From positions 372,001-436,000 of the forward strand of contig NZ_JAMTCF010000005.1 in NCBI RefSeq assembly GCF_024171695.1: DNA of 64,000 nt, given 5' to 3'. The translations under genes were made by a program, and so were the position numbers. The notes under the pieces are model-generated. The model saw only the letters and a program-made list of their open reading frames with translations, was not told where the DNA came from and did no database searches. Each line of letters begins with the position of its first letter. Position 1 is the first letter of the stretch. The DNA comes from Actinosynnema pretiosum (GTDB taxonomy: Bacteria; Actinomycetota; Actinomycetes; Mycobacteriales; Pseudonocardiaceae). Positions 8,121 to 16,520 of the stretch are shown here, in pieces.

Positions 8121-8888
8121 TCAACTCGTCGTGTCACGGGGGAACTCGCGCAGCGCTCCGGCGAGCGCGGCGCGCAGCGGGGACCGGCCCGGCCGCAGGA
8201 ACTCGCCGTGGCCCAGCCCGCGCAGCACCTCCAGCCGCACGGCCACCCCCGCCGCGCCCAGCCGGTCGGCGTAGGCGCGCACGTCGCCCGCCACCGGGTC
8301 CGCCTCGCCGACGACCAGCAGCGACGGCGGCGACCCGGCCAGGTCGCCCGCGTGCCACGGGGTGGCGGCTGGTTCGGCGACCGGCGCGGGCCCCAGGTAG
8401 GCCCGCCACGCCGGGCGCAGCGCCGCCGCGCTGGGGAACGCCCCGGTCGCGTAGCCGGGGGACGCGCAGTCGGGGTCCAGCGGCGGGTAGGCCAGCACCT
8501 GGGCCACCGGCGCGGCGCGGGTGCCGCGCAGCGCGAGCGCCGCGCCCGCCGCGATCGTGCCGCCCGCGCTGTCCCCGCCCACCGCCACCGGCCGCCCGGT
8601 GGCCTCGCCCGCCCAGGCCACCACCCCGGCCACGTCGTGCAGCGCCGCCGGGTGGTGGTGGGCCGGGGCCAGCCGGTAGCCGACGCTGGCCACCAGCCAC
8701 CCGCTGGCCACCGCCAGGTCCGCGCACGACTCGTGCCAGTCCGCCACCGACCCGCCGGTCCAGCTGCCGCCGTGCGCCCAGACCAGGGTCCCGCCGGTCC
8801 ACCCGCTGGAGCGGAACAGCCGGACGGGGCGACCCGCGACGGTCGTGTCGCCCCAGTCCAGCGCGGAGCCCACGGCTCCCGGCGTCAC
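8121..8888 (-). CDS. Alpha/beta hydrolase, hormone-sensitive-lipase type
   Basis: A 255-residue esterase-like enzyme. The oxyanion motif HGGSW, the nucleophile elbow GGDSAGGTIAAGAAL (Ser in GDSAG), an acidic residue in VVGEADPVAGD and the catalytic His in GLGHGEFLRP form a complete triad of the alpha/beta hydrolase fold-3 family. It probably hydrolyses a small ester or lactone in the cytoplasm. The GTG start at 8888 overlaps the stop of the exporter gene as GTGA. With the exporter, the unknown protein and the LLM flavoprotein it suggests modification and export of a small molecule. Confidence 0.85.
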   Translation of the reverse strand: MTPGAVGSALDWGDTTVAGRPVRLFRSSGWTGGTLVWAHGGSWTGGSVADWHESCADLAVASGWLVASVGYRLAPAHHHPAALHDVAGVVAWAGEATGRPVAVGGDSAGGTIAAGAALALRGTRAAPVAQVLAYPPLDPDCASPGYATGAFPSAAALRPAWRAYLGPAPVAEPAATPWHAGDLAGSPPSLLVVGEADPVAGDVRAYADRLGAAGVAVRLEVLRGLGHGEFLRPGRSPLRAALAGALREFPRDTTS

Positions 8889-10330
8889 GACACCCGCTCG
8901 GCCGAGGGCGGGCGCAGGAGCAGGCCGACCAGGACCGCCGCCACCGCGCACAGCGCGGCGTTCACCCAGATCGCCGAGGTGACCCCGCTGAGCACGGTCG
9001 CCGGGCTCTCCCCGCCGAGCGCGCCGATCCGGGCCGCCGCGATCGCGCTCATGATCGGGATGCCCATGGTGATGCCGATCTGCTGGCTCATCGTCGCCAG
9101 CCCGGTCGCCAGGCCCTGCTCGCTGTCCGGCAGCCCCGAGGTCGCGGTCACCATGTAGCCGACGATCGCCACCAGGTTCGCCACGCCGCCGACGAACGTC
9201 GCCACCAGCAGCACCGGCACCCACCCGGACGACGGGCCGAGCAGCACCAGCGGCAGCGTCGCCGCGCACTGGAGCGCGAAGCCGGAGATGATCGTCCTCT
9301 TCGGACCGAGCGCGCCGATCACCTTCGGCGCCACCACGCCGCCGATGACCGTGCCGATGCCCAGCACCGCGAACGAGAGCCCGGCGGCCAGCGGCGTGAA
9401 GCCCAGCACCTTCTGCAGGTACAGGGTCAGCAGGAACACCAGCGAGGTCTCGGTCAGGAACGCCAGCACCCCGGCCAGGTTCCCCAGCCCCACCGAGCGG
9501 CGGCGCAGGATCGACACCGGCACCAGCGGCTCGGCCACCCGCTTCTCCACCGCCCAGAACACCACCAGCAGCAGCGCCCCGGCCCCGAGCCCGGCCAGCG
9601 CCAGCGGGTCGGCCCAGCCGTGCGAGCCCGCGCGGGTCAGGCCGTACACCAGCGCCAGCAGGCCCAGCGTCACGCTCGCCGCGCCGGGCACGTCCAGCCG
9701 CGCCCGCCCCTCGGGGCGGCTCTCCGCGATCACGGCGGGGGCCAGCGCCAGCACCAGCACCGCGACCGGCACGTTGATCAGGAACGCCCACCGCCAGCTC
9801 AGCAGGTCGGTCAGCAGCCCGCCCAGGATCGCGCCGGTGGTGAAGCCCGCCGCCATGAGCGCCCCGTTGAGCCCGAGCGCGCGTTCCCGAAGCGATCCCT
9901 CGGGGAAGGACGTCGTCAGCAGCGACAGCGCGGCGGGCGTCACCGCCGCCGTCGCCAGGCCCTGCGCGACCCGCGCCACCAGCAGCACCGCCGGGTCCTG
10001 CGCCAGGCCGCCCGCGAGCGAGGCCGCCCCGAGCAGGGCCATGCCCAGCAGGAACAGCCGCCTGCGCCCGAACAGGTCGGCGACCCGGCCGAACAGCAGC
10101 GTGAACCCGGCCGCGCACAGCGCGAACGAGGTGGCGATCCACTGCAGGTCCTCCAGCGAGAACCCGACTTCCGAGCCGATGGCGGGCAGGGCGACGTTCA
10201 GGATGGAGAAGTCGACCGCCAGCGTGAAGCTCGCGGTCAGCAGCAGCACCAGCACGAGCCGCTGGCGGCCCGTCATCCGCTGCGGCGGCGCGCCCGCCGC
10301 GGGCGCGGCGGTGTTCTCGGCCGTGGACAT
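8885..10330 (-). CDS. DHA2-type MFS drug exporter (EmrB/QacA-like)
   Basis: A 481-residue membrane protein with about 14 hydrophobic segments. The N-terminal helix 1 carries VDFSILNVALPAIG, the cytoplasmic loop motif is GRVADLFGRRR, and the antiporter motif region is LNGALMAAGFTTGAILGG. It would be a proton-driven exporter of drugs or a secondary metabolite. ATG at 10330 follows GGAGAGGAACCACC. It is the first gene of the operon extending to 6665 and is divergent from the SDR gene at 10511; the 180-bp gap between them holds both promoters. Confidence 0.9.
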   Translation of the reverse strand: MSTAENTAAPAAGAPPQRMTGRQRLVLVLLLTASFTLAVDFSILNVALPAIGSEVGFSLEDLQWIATSFALCAAGFTLLFGRVADLFGRRRLFLLGMALLGAASLAGGLAQDPAVLLVARVAQGLATAAVTPAALSLLTTSFPEGSLRERALGLNGALMAAGFTTGAILGGLLTDLLSWRWAFLINVPVAVLVLALAPAVIAESRPEGRARLDVPGAASVTLGLLALVYGLTRAGSHGWADPLALAGLGAGALLLVVFWAVEKRVAEPLVPVSILRRRSVGLGNLAGVLAFLTETSLVFLLTLYLQKVLGFTPLAAGLSFAVLGIGTVIGGVVAPKVIGALGPKRTIISGFALQCAATLPLVLLGPSSGWVPVLLVATFVGGVANLVAIVGYMVTATSGLPDSEQGLATGLATMSQQIGITMGIPIMSAIAAARIGALGGESPATVLSGVTSAIWVNAALCAVAAVLVGLLLRPPSAERVS

Positions 10331-10510
10331 GGTGGTTCCTCTCCGGCGTGGGAGTGCTTGTCGGGGACCACGGTGTCGCCGCGCGGGCGGGGCAGCCAGC
10401 ACCCTGCGCTGCGTAGCACCGCTCTGACTAGCACTGACAGGGACAGGCGGGGCCGGGGCGGCTCGGCGACCATGACCCCTACCAAGGCCGGTCTGCGGGA
10501 AGGAAGAGCG

Positions 10511-11272
10511 ATGGACCTGGGGCTTTCCACGGGGGTCTTCCTCGTCACGGGCGCGTCGGCGGGCATCGGGGAGGCGGTGGTCCGGCTGCTGGAGGCCGAG
10601 GGCGCGACCGCCGTCGGCGTCTCCCGCTCGCCGGTCCGCGACGGGGACGTCGCCGCCGACGTCACCGACCCGGCCGCGCCGGAGCGCGTCGTCGCCGAGG
10701 TGCTCGCCAGGCACGGCAGGCTCGACGGGCTGGTCAACAACGCGGGCGGCGTCGACCCGACCGAGGGGTTCCTGTCCACCACCGACGGGCACTGGGCGGC
10801 GGCCTTCGAGCTGAACCTGCACTCGGTGGTCCGGTTCAGCCGGGCCGCGCTGCCCGCGCTGCTGGAGCGCGGCGGCTCGCTGGTGCACGTGGCCAGCGAG
10901 GCGGCCCGCTTCCCCGACCACCCGATCGCCGCCTACGCGGCGGCCAAGAGCGCCGTGCTGTCGGTGTCGAAGTCGCTGGCCGCCGAGTTCGGCCGCGCGG
11001 GCGTGCGCTCCAACGTCGTCTCGCCCGGCCCGACCAGGACCCGGCTGTGGGACCGGCCGGGCGGGTTCGCCGACGCGCTCGCCCAGCGGTACGGGCTGCC
11101 CGTCGAGGAGGCGGTCACCCGGTTCGTCCAGCAGGAGCGCGGGCTGCCCACCGGCAGGCCCGGCACCGCCGACGAGGTCGCGCGGGTGGTCGCGCACCTG
11201 CTCTCCCCGCTGTCCGGCCAGGTGACCGGCGCGGAGTGGTCCGTCGACGGCGGCGCGCTCCGCCAGCTCTAG
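10511..11272 (+). CDS. Short-chain dehydrogenase/reductase
   Basis: A 253-residue classical SDR. The cofactor motif TGASAGIG lies at residues 13-20, NNAG in LVNNAGGVDP, a catalytic Ser in VHVASEA and YAAAK at 142-146. The C-terminal GAEWSVDGGALR is typical. It should be an NAD(P)-dependent alcohol or keto reductase. ATG 10511 is preceded by GGAAGGAAGAG with 3-4 nt spacing; an in-frame ATG at 10472 has no such site. The substrate is unknown, but it is divergent from the export/esterase operon. Confidence 0.88.
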   Translation: MDLGLSTGVFLVTGASAGIGEAVVRLLEAEGATAVGVSRSPVRDGDVAADVTDPAAPERVVAEVLARHGRLDGLVNNAGGVDPTEGFLSTTDGHWAAAFELNLHSVVRFSRAALPALLERGGSLVHVASEAARFPDHPIAAYAAAKSAVLSVSKSLAAEFGRAGVRSNVVSPGPTRTRLWDRPGGFADALAQRYGLPVEEAVTRFVQQERGLPTGRPGTADEVARVVAHLLSPLSGQVTGAEWSVDGGALRQL

Positions 11273-11390
11273 CCGCGCGGGTCCCGCACCGGCCGCGCAC
11301 CGCGCCGGTGCCCACCGCTCCCGATCCCGGCTGCCCGCCGGGCGCAGCACCACCCAACGGCACCACTCGGACGGCAACTGGGGGTCCTCC

Positions 11391-12581
11391 GTGTCCGCAG
11401 CACTGATCGCGCTGGCCATCGGCGCCTTCGCCATCGGCACCACCGAGTTCGTCATCGTCGGACTGCTGCCCGAGGTCGCCGCCGACCTCGCGGTGTCCAT
11501 CCCCTCGGCGGGGCTGCTGGTCTCCGGCTACGCGCTCAGCGTCGTCGTCGGCGCCCCGCTGATGACCGCGCTGGGCGTCCACCTGCCCCGCAAGTCGGCC
11601 CTGCTGGGCCTGATGGGCGTGTTCGTGCTGGGCAACGTCCTGTGCGCGGTCGCGGACGACTACGCCCTGCTGATGGTCGGCCGCGCCGTCGCCGCGCTGT
11701 GCCACGGCGCGTTCTTCGGCATCGGCTCCGTGGTCGCCGCCTCGCTGGTCCCGCCGCACCGGCAGGCGGGCGCCATCGCGCTGATGTTCTCCGGCCTGAC
11801 CCTGGCCAACGTGCTGGGCGTGCCGCTGGGCGCGTTCATCGGCCAGGAGCACGGCTGGCGCGCCACGTTCTGGGTCGTCGGCGCGCTCGGCGTGCTCGGC
11901 GCGCTGGGCGTCGCCGCGCTCGTGCCGAGGCAACCCCGGCCCGAGGTCGGGCTGCGCGGCGAGCTGGCCGCGTTCACCCGCCCCGCCGTGTGGCTGGCAC
12001 TGCTCACCACCGCGCTCGGGTTCGGCGGCGTCTTCGCCTCCTTCACCTACCTCGCGCCGATGATGACCGAGCTGGCGGGCTTCGCGCCCGGTTCGGTCGC
12101 CTGGCTGCTGGTGCTGTTCGGGGTCGGCCTGTGCGCGGGGAACTTCCTGGGCGGCCGGGCCGCCGACCGGGCGCTGGCGCCCACCACCTACGCCGTGCTC
12201 GGCCTGCTGGCGCTCGTGCTGGCCGCGTTCACCCTCACCGCCTCGGCGAAGGTCCCGGCGGCGGTGACCGTGCTGCTGCTCGGCGTGGTCGGCTTCGCCA
12301 CCGTGCCGCCGCTGCAAACCCGCGTGCTGCGCGCGGCCGAGGGCGCGCCCTCGCTCGCGTCGGCCGCGAACATCGCCGCGTTCAACCTCGGCAACGCCCT
12401 CGGCGCCTGGCTCAGCGGCCTGGCCATCGACGCGGGGCTGGGCTACCGCGCCCCCAACGCGGTGGGCGCCCTCCTGGTCCTCGCGGGCCTCGGCGTCGCC
12501 GCGCTGTCCGGCGCGCTCGATTCTCGAAAACCCGCTCGGGTGAGCGGCGCCGAAGTTCCCGAACTTCGGCAATCCGCCTGA
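11391..12581 (+). CDS. DHA1-type MFS transporter (AraJ/YdhP/Cmx-like)
   Basis: A 396-residue protein with about 12 membrane segments. The N-terminal ALAIGAFAIGTTEFVIVGLL and SAGLLVSGYALSVVVGAPLM are hallmarks of the subgroup that contains AraJ, YdhP and chloramphenicol exporter Cmx. Helix 4-5 residues CHGAFFGIGSVVAA and LTLANVLGVPLGAFIGQ also fit. It is a likely proton-coupled exporter. The GTG start at 11391 directly opens the family N-terminus. It lies 118 bp after the SDR on the same strand; the downstream oxidase gene has its own promoter. Confidence 0.87.
   Translation: MSAALIALAIGAFAIGTTEFVIVGLLPEVAADLAVSIPSAGLLVSGYALSVVVGAPLMTALGVHLPRKSALLGLMGVFVLGNVLCAVADDYALLMVGRAVAALCHGAFFGIGSVVAASLVPPHRQAGAIALMFSGLTLANVLGVPLGAFIGQEHGWRATFWVVGALGVLGALGVAALVPRQPRPEVGLRGELAAFTRPAVWLALLTTALGFGGVFASFTYLAPMMTELAGFAPGSVAWLLVLFGVGLCAGNFLGGRAADRALAPTTYAVLGLLALVLAAFTLTASAKVPAAVTVLLLGVVGFATVPPLQTRVLRAAEGAPSLASAANIAAFNLGNALGAWLSGLAIDAGLGYRAPNAVGALLVLAGLGVAALSGALDSRKPARVSGAEVPELRQSA
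12549..12570 (+). terminator. Hairpin within the 3' end of the MFS gene
   Basis: A 9-bp perfect stem GCCGAAGTT/AACTTCGGC with a CCCG loop lies in the last codons before the stop at 12581. No U tract follows. It may be an overlapping terminator or simply a coding coincidence. Confidence 0.3.
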
Positions 12582-12649
12582 GCGAACAGCTCGGCGACCA
12601 CCGCCGCTGCGGATGTTCTTTGTTCTTCACGACCGGGTAACTTTGTTTC

Positions 12650-12679
12650 TTGACGACCCGAGAGAAAGTTCGCTACCTT
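12650..12679 (+). promoter_or_regulatory. Sigma70-type promoter of the FAD oxidase gene
   Basis: TTGACG at 12650-12655 and TACCTT at 12674-12679 are separated by 18 bp in a locally AT-rich stretch, 64 bp upstream of the ATG at 12744. The match to the vegetative consensus is good for this genome. Confidence 0.55.
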
Positions 12680-12743
12680 CACGGCCGAATGCCAATTCTG
12701 CGCATTCCGCTCCCTGTTGTCCTGTTGAGAATGGGGGATTTCC

Positions 12744-14408
12744 ATGTCCGAAGAGTCCGGAACCTCGCGCCGTTCCGTCTTAACCGGGGTCACCGCCGCG
12801 CTCGGCGTCGGTGCGGTGGCCGCCGTCCCCGGCGTCGCGCTCGCCGCGCCCGCCGAACCCGTCAGGGCCCCCGGCGCGACCGTCCGCCCCGGCGACCCGC
12901 GCTACCCCGAGCTGCGCACCGGCAACAACCAGCGCTTCACCGCCTCGCCCGAGCACATCCGCCTGATCACCTCGCCGGAGGACGCCGAGCGCGCCGTCCG
13001 CGACGCGGTCGCGGCGGGCAAGCGGGTCTCCCTGCGCGGCGGCGGCCACTGCTTCGCCGACTTCGTCTGCCACCGCGAGGTCGAGGTCATCCTGGACGTC
13101 TCCCCGATGAACCGGGTCGACTACGACCCCGCCCGCCGGGCCTTCGTGGTGGAGGCGGGCGCCCGCCTGTCGAACGTCTACGAGACCCTGTTCAAGAACT
13201 GGAACGTCACCATCCCCGGCGGCATCTGCTACAACGTCGGCGTCGCGGGCCACGTCTCCGGCGGCGGCTATGGCCTGCTCTCCAGGGCCCACGGCCTCAC
13301 CGTCGACCACCTCCACGCCGTCGAGGTCGTCACGGTCGGGCACGGCGGCCAGGTCCGCCGCGTCATCGCCACCCGCGAGCCCGACGACCCCCACCGCGAC
13401 CTGTGGTGGGCCCACACCGGGGGCGGCGGCGGCAGCTTCGGGCTGATCACCCGCTTCTGGTTCCGCTCGCCCGGCGCGCGCGGCAGCGACCCGTCCGCCC
13501 AGCTCGTCAACCCGCCGTCCAAGGTCCTGGTCAGCGCCGTCGAGTTCCCCTGGGACGAGCTGGACCGCGCCTCGTTCGGCAGGCTCATCGCGAACTTCGA
13601 CTCCTGGCACCTGGCCAACTCCGCCCCCGACTCGCCGTTCACCCGCCTGAGCAGCCTGTTCAACGTCAGCTCCAAGGCCCACGGCGGGCTCGGCATGTTC
13701 ACCCAGGTCGACGCCACCGCGCCCGGCGCCCGCCAGCTCCTGGCCGACTACCTCGCCGCCATCACCGACGGCGTCGGCGTCACCCCGCGCTCGGCGGGCC
13801 GCCCCATCGCCGAGATCGGCGCGCTGCCCGGCTACGACGTGGCGCGCGAGCTGCCCTGGCTCCAGGCCGCCCGGCTGGTCGGCACCAACAACCCCACCAT
13901 CACCAACCCCACCTCGCGCGGCGCGCACAAGTCGGCGTACATGCTCGCCGCCTTCACCCCCGACCAGGTCGACACCCTCTACGACCACATGACCCGCCCG
14001 GACTTCACCAACCCGGACACCATGCTCGTGCTGTTCTCCTCCGGCGGGCAGGTCAACGCGGTCGCCCCGGACGCCACCGCCAACGCCCAGCGCGCCTCCG
14101 CCTACAAGATGTGCTTCCAGACGTTCTGGGAGCGCCCCGAGGACGACGACTTCCACCTCGGCTGGCTGCGCAGCCTCTACTCCGGCTTCTTCAAGGCCAC
14201 CGGCGGCGTGCCCGTCCCGGACGGCCAGGCGGACGGCTGCTACGTCAACTACCCCGACAACGACCTGGCCGATCCCGCGCAGAACCGCTCCGGGGTGCAC
14301 TGGTCCGAGCTCTACTTCAAGGGCAACCTGCCCAGGTTGAGCCGGGTCAAGCGGCGCTACGACCCGACCGACTACTTCCGCCACGCGATGTCCATCCCGC
14401 TGCGATGA
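12744..14408 (+). CDS. Tat-exported bicovalent FAD oxidase (berberine-bridge type)
   Basis: The 554-residue protein starts with a twin-arginine signal (SRRSVLTGVTAALG) and an AxA-like cleavage region near residue 35. The FAD-binding PCMH domain has RGGGHCFADF, with His102 the probable 8-alpha-histidyl FAD ligand, and GGICYNVGVAGHVSGGGYGL, with Cys162 the probable 6-S-cysteinyl ligand. The C-terminal YDPTDYFRHAMSIPL is the BBE domain ending. It would oxidise a sugar, alcohol or secondary metabolite outside the cytoplasm, giving H2O2. The downstream regulator gene overlaps its stop (ATGA). Own promoter at 12650. Confidence 0.88.
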   Translation: MSEESGTSRRSVLTGVTAALGVGAVAAVPGVALAAPAEPVRAPGATVRPGDPRYPELRTGNNQRFTASPEHIRLITSPEDAERAVRDAVAAGKRVSLRGGGHCFADFVCHREVEVILDVSPMNRVDYDPARRAFVVEAGARLSNVYETLFKNWNVTIPGGICYNVGVAGHVSGGGYGLLSRAHGLTVDHLHAVEVVTVGHGGQVRRVIATREPDDPHRDLWWAHTGGGGGSFGLITRFWFRSPGARGSDPSAQLVNPPSKVLVSAVEFPWDELDRASFGRLIANFDSWHLANSAPDSPFTRLSSLFNVSSKAHGGLGMFTQVDATAPGARQLLADYLAAITDGVGVTPRSAGRPIAEIGALPGYDVARELPWLQAARLVGTNNPTITNPTSRGAHKSAYMLAAFTPDQVDTLYDHMTRPDFTNPDTMLVLFSSGGQVNAVAPDATANAQRASAYKMCFQTFWERPEDDDFHLGWLRSLYSGFFKATGGVPVPDGQADGCYVNYPDNDLADPAQNRSGVHWSELYFKGNLPRLSRVKRRYDPTDYFRHAMSIPLR

Positions 14409-15100
14409 GCGCCACCTGGGGGAACGCGGTGGACGTCCAACCTGGCGGGCTGGCGGTGGCCGCGCTCGCGGCCACCCCGGTGTTCACCGACCGGGTCGCC
14501 GCCGCCGAGCGGATGCTCAGGGAGCGGCCCGCCTCGTCCGACCGGGGCATCGCCGCGGCCACCGGGCTCGCGGCGGGCACCGTCGCCGCGATCCGGCTGC
14601 GCCTTGGCGAGGCGGCGACCGCGCGGATCGGCCGCGACGGCAGGATCAGGCCGGTGAGCTGCGCCGACGGCCGCGAGGCCGCCGCCAGCTACCTGGCCCG
14701 CTACCCGGCGGCCACGCTGCGCGCGGTGGCCTCGGCCGCGGGGATCTCCCTCGGCACGGCCCGCGACGTCCGCGACCGGCTGCGGCGGGGCCAGGAGGTC
14801 GTCCCGGCGCGGGCCAGGACCGGGCGGGTGCCACCGACGGTGCGGCCCGCGCCGCCGCCGAGCGCCCGCGTGGCGCTCGCCGTGCTGCGCAACGACCCGT
14901 CCCTGCGCGGGGCCAGCACCGGCAGGCAGCTGCTGCGGCTGTTCGACGCGCACGCGGCCGTCGCGGACTGGCAGCGGCTCGCGGAGACCCTGCCGCCGCA
15001 CTGCGCCCTGCTGGTGGCGGGGCTGGTCGCGGAGTACGCGCAGCGGTGGAGCGCGCTCGCCGCCAGCCTCGACCGCGCGCGGCGCGCGTCGGGCGGCTGA
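14405..15100 (+). CDS. StrR-like regulator lacking the ParB-type N-terminal domain
   Basis: A 231-residue protein whose central part (about residues 30-140) resembles the C-terminal DNA-binding half of StrR/NovG/Teg-type antibiotic regulators: a first HTH in RGIAAATGLAAGTVAAIRLR, then RIGRDGRIRPV, then a second HTH in LRAVASAAGISLGTARDVRDRLRRG. StrR-type proteins usually open with a ParB-like domain (IDGMHR region), which is absent here; instead a short leader precedes the HTH. The similarity is judged from memory of the family. ATG 14405 overlaps the oxidase stop as ATGA, so the two proteins are coexpressed. It may be a truncated or a streamlined regulator. Confidence 0.65.
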   Translation: MSATWGNAVDVQPGGLAVAALAATPVFTDRVAAAERMLRERPASSDRGIAAATGLAAGTVAAIRLRLGEAATARIGRDGRIRPVSCADGREAAASYLARYPAATLRAVASAAGISLGTARDVRDRLRRGQEVVPARARTGRVPPTVRPAPPPSARVALAVLRNDPSLRGASTGRQLLRLFDAHAAVADWQRLAETLPPHCALLVAGLVAEYAQRWSALAASLDRARRASGG

Positions 15101-15374
15101 GCCGGGGGACCGGGCGCACGCCTGACCGGGCGCGCCTGCTGATCAGGGGCGCTGGCTGATCAGGGGCACCGCTTGAGCTGGCGTTCCGCCTGACCGCGCG
15201 GGCACCACGTCCGCGCGAGAGCCGCTCCCGCGCGGGAGCGCGCCTGTTCCGGACCGCGCCTGCGCCGGACCCGTCCGCGCGAGATCGCGCCCGTGCCGGA
15301 TCCGCGCCCGAGCACGACCACGAGGGCCCGACCGACAGCGCCGTCGCCGGGCCCGAGGGGGAGCCGCTGGAGCC
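15101..15374. other. Intergenic region between convergent genes
   Basis: These 274 bp hold no supported gene. Two direct copies of CTGATCAGGGGC lie near 15138 and 15156, and a perfect 16-bp palindrome GCTCCCGCGCGGGAGC lies at 15224-15239, which may help end transcription. Confidence 0.5.
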
Positions 15375-16271
15375 TCAGCGCTCCCGGTGCGAGCGCTCCA
15401 CCACGTCCGGGATCGACAGGTCCGCCCGCTCCTGCGCCGACGGCCGCCCCAGCAGCCGCAGCGCGGCCTCCGCAGGGGTCCCCGGCTCCGCGCTGTACAT
15501 CAGGATCCGGTGCGCCGAGTCGTCCGGCAGCTGCACCACCTCGAACTGCAGCTCCAGCCGCCCCACCCGAGGGTGGGCGAAGTACTTCACGCCGAACGCG
15601 CAGTTCAGCACCGGGTGCCGCGCCCACAGCCCGGCGAACCCGTCGCTCTTCACGCACAGCTCGCCGATCAGCTCGGCCAGGTGCCGGTCGTCCGGGTGCC
15701 GCCCGGCGACCAGCCGCAGCGACGCCACCGACCGCTTCGCCTCGTCGTCCCAGTGCGCGTACAGCGCGCGGGTGTGCTCGTCCAGGAACAGCATCCTGGT
15801 CAGGTTCGGCCGCGTCGCCGGGCTCGCCGGGCTGTCCTCCGGCAGGTGCCCGGCCAGCAGCCGGTGCCCCAGCGCGTTCCAGGCCAGCACGTCGCTGCGG
15901 CGGTCCATCGCCACCGCCGCGACCCCCTCCATCGCCGCGATCAGCTGCGCCGTCCCCGGTCGGGCGGACTCCGCGCGCGGCGCCGCCTGCCGCCTGCGCC
16001 TGCTCGGCCTCGCCAGGTCGCGCAGGTGCGCGGACTCGTCGTCGTCCAGCCGCAGGGCCCGCGCGATCGCGTCCAGCACGTCCTCCGAGACGTTCTGGCT
16101 CTGCCCCTGCTCCAACCGCGTGTAGTAGGTGACGCTGATCCCCGCGAGCTGCGCCAGCTCCTCCCGGCGCAGCCCCGGCACCCGCCTGCTGCCGTAGGAG
16201 GCGACACCCAGCTCGCCGGGGCGCAGCCTGGCCCGCCGCGAACGCAAGAAGTCGCCCAACTCGGTGTCCAT
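15375..16271 (-). CDS. MmyB-type helix-turn-helix regulator (XRE family)
   Basis: A 298-residue regulator: N-terminal XRE HTH (GDFLRSRRARLRPGEL, VPGLRREELAQLAGISVTYY, RLEQGQSQNVSEDVLDAIAR) and a C-terminal MmyB-like PAS-related ligand domain (VLAWNALGHRLLAG, RMLFLDEHTRALYAHWDDEA, VLNCAFGVKYFAHPRVG). ATG 16271 is the natural start. Such proteins commonly control a divergent neighbouring gene; here that is the UDP-GlcNAc 2-epimerase operon starting at 16521. A fatty-acid-like ligand is known for some MmyB proteins; the ligand here is unknown. Confidence 0.87.
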   Translation of the reverse strand: MDTELGDFLRSRRARLRPGELGVASYGSRRVPGLRREELAQLAGISVTYYTRLEQGQSQNVSEDVLDAIARALRLDDDESAHLRDLARPSRRRRQAAPRAESARPGTAQLIAAMEGVAAVAMDRRSDVLAWNALGHRLLAGHLPEDSPASPATRPNLTRMLFLDEHTRALYAHWDDEAKRSVASLRLVAGRHPDDRHLAELIGELCVKSDGFAGLWARHPVLNCAFGVKYFAHPRVGRLELQFEVVQLPDDSAHRILMYSAEPGTPAEAALRLLGRPSAQERADLSIPDVVERSHRER

Positions 16272-16520
16272 GCGTCGGATTGTCCTCCGGGCCCACCCGC
16301 CGCGACAGACCCTGCCAGTGCCACCCTCGACCGGGGGCGGCGCCGCCGGTAAACCCGGCCGGCGCATTCGCGGGGCGTGCAACTGCGGATGACCGTCTGG
16401 TTGAACATACATTCCTCTCCGCGCGGACCTCTGCCTAGTATCCGGTTATCCGATCGGGAGCCGGCAATTCCGGGCCCCCGGCCGCTCCGGAAAAGCGAAA
16501 TTGACGTCGAAAGGGACGTG
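16272..16520. promoter_or_regulatory. Divergent promoter region, regulator/epimerase operon
   Basis: This 249-bp gap is AT-richer than its surroundings around 16385-16520. It includes GTTGAACATACATTCC and a TAGTAT hexamer near 16436, a plausible -10 for the epimerase operon. No clear operator palindrome was found. Confidence 0.35.

Noticed and set aside
6734-11272. A 1512-codon open frame on the plus strand
   Set aside because: Only its 3' part (from 10511) is the SDR gene. The rest is antisense to four well-recognised minus-strand genes and is an artefact of high GC content.
12744-15100. Antibiotic gene cluster suggested by a StrR-like regulator, FAD oxidase and exporters
   Set aside because: No core biosynthetic gene (PKS, NRPS, aminotransferase set, glycosyltransferase) is found within the window, so a cluster is not supported.
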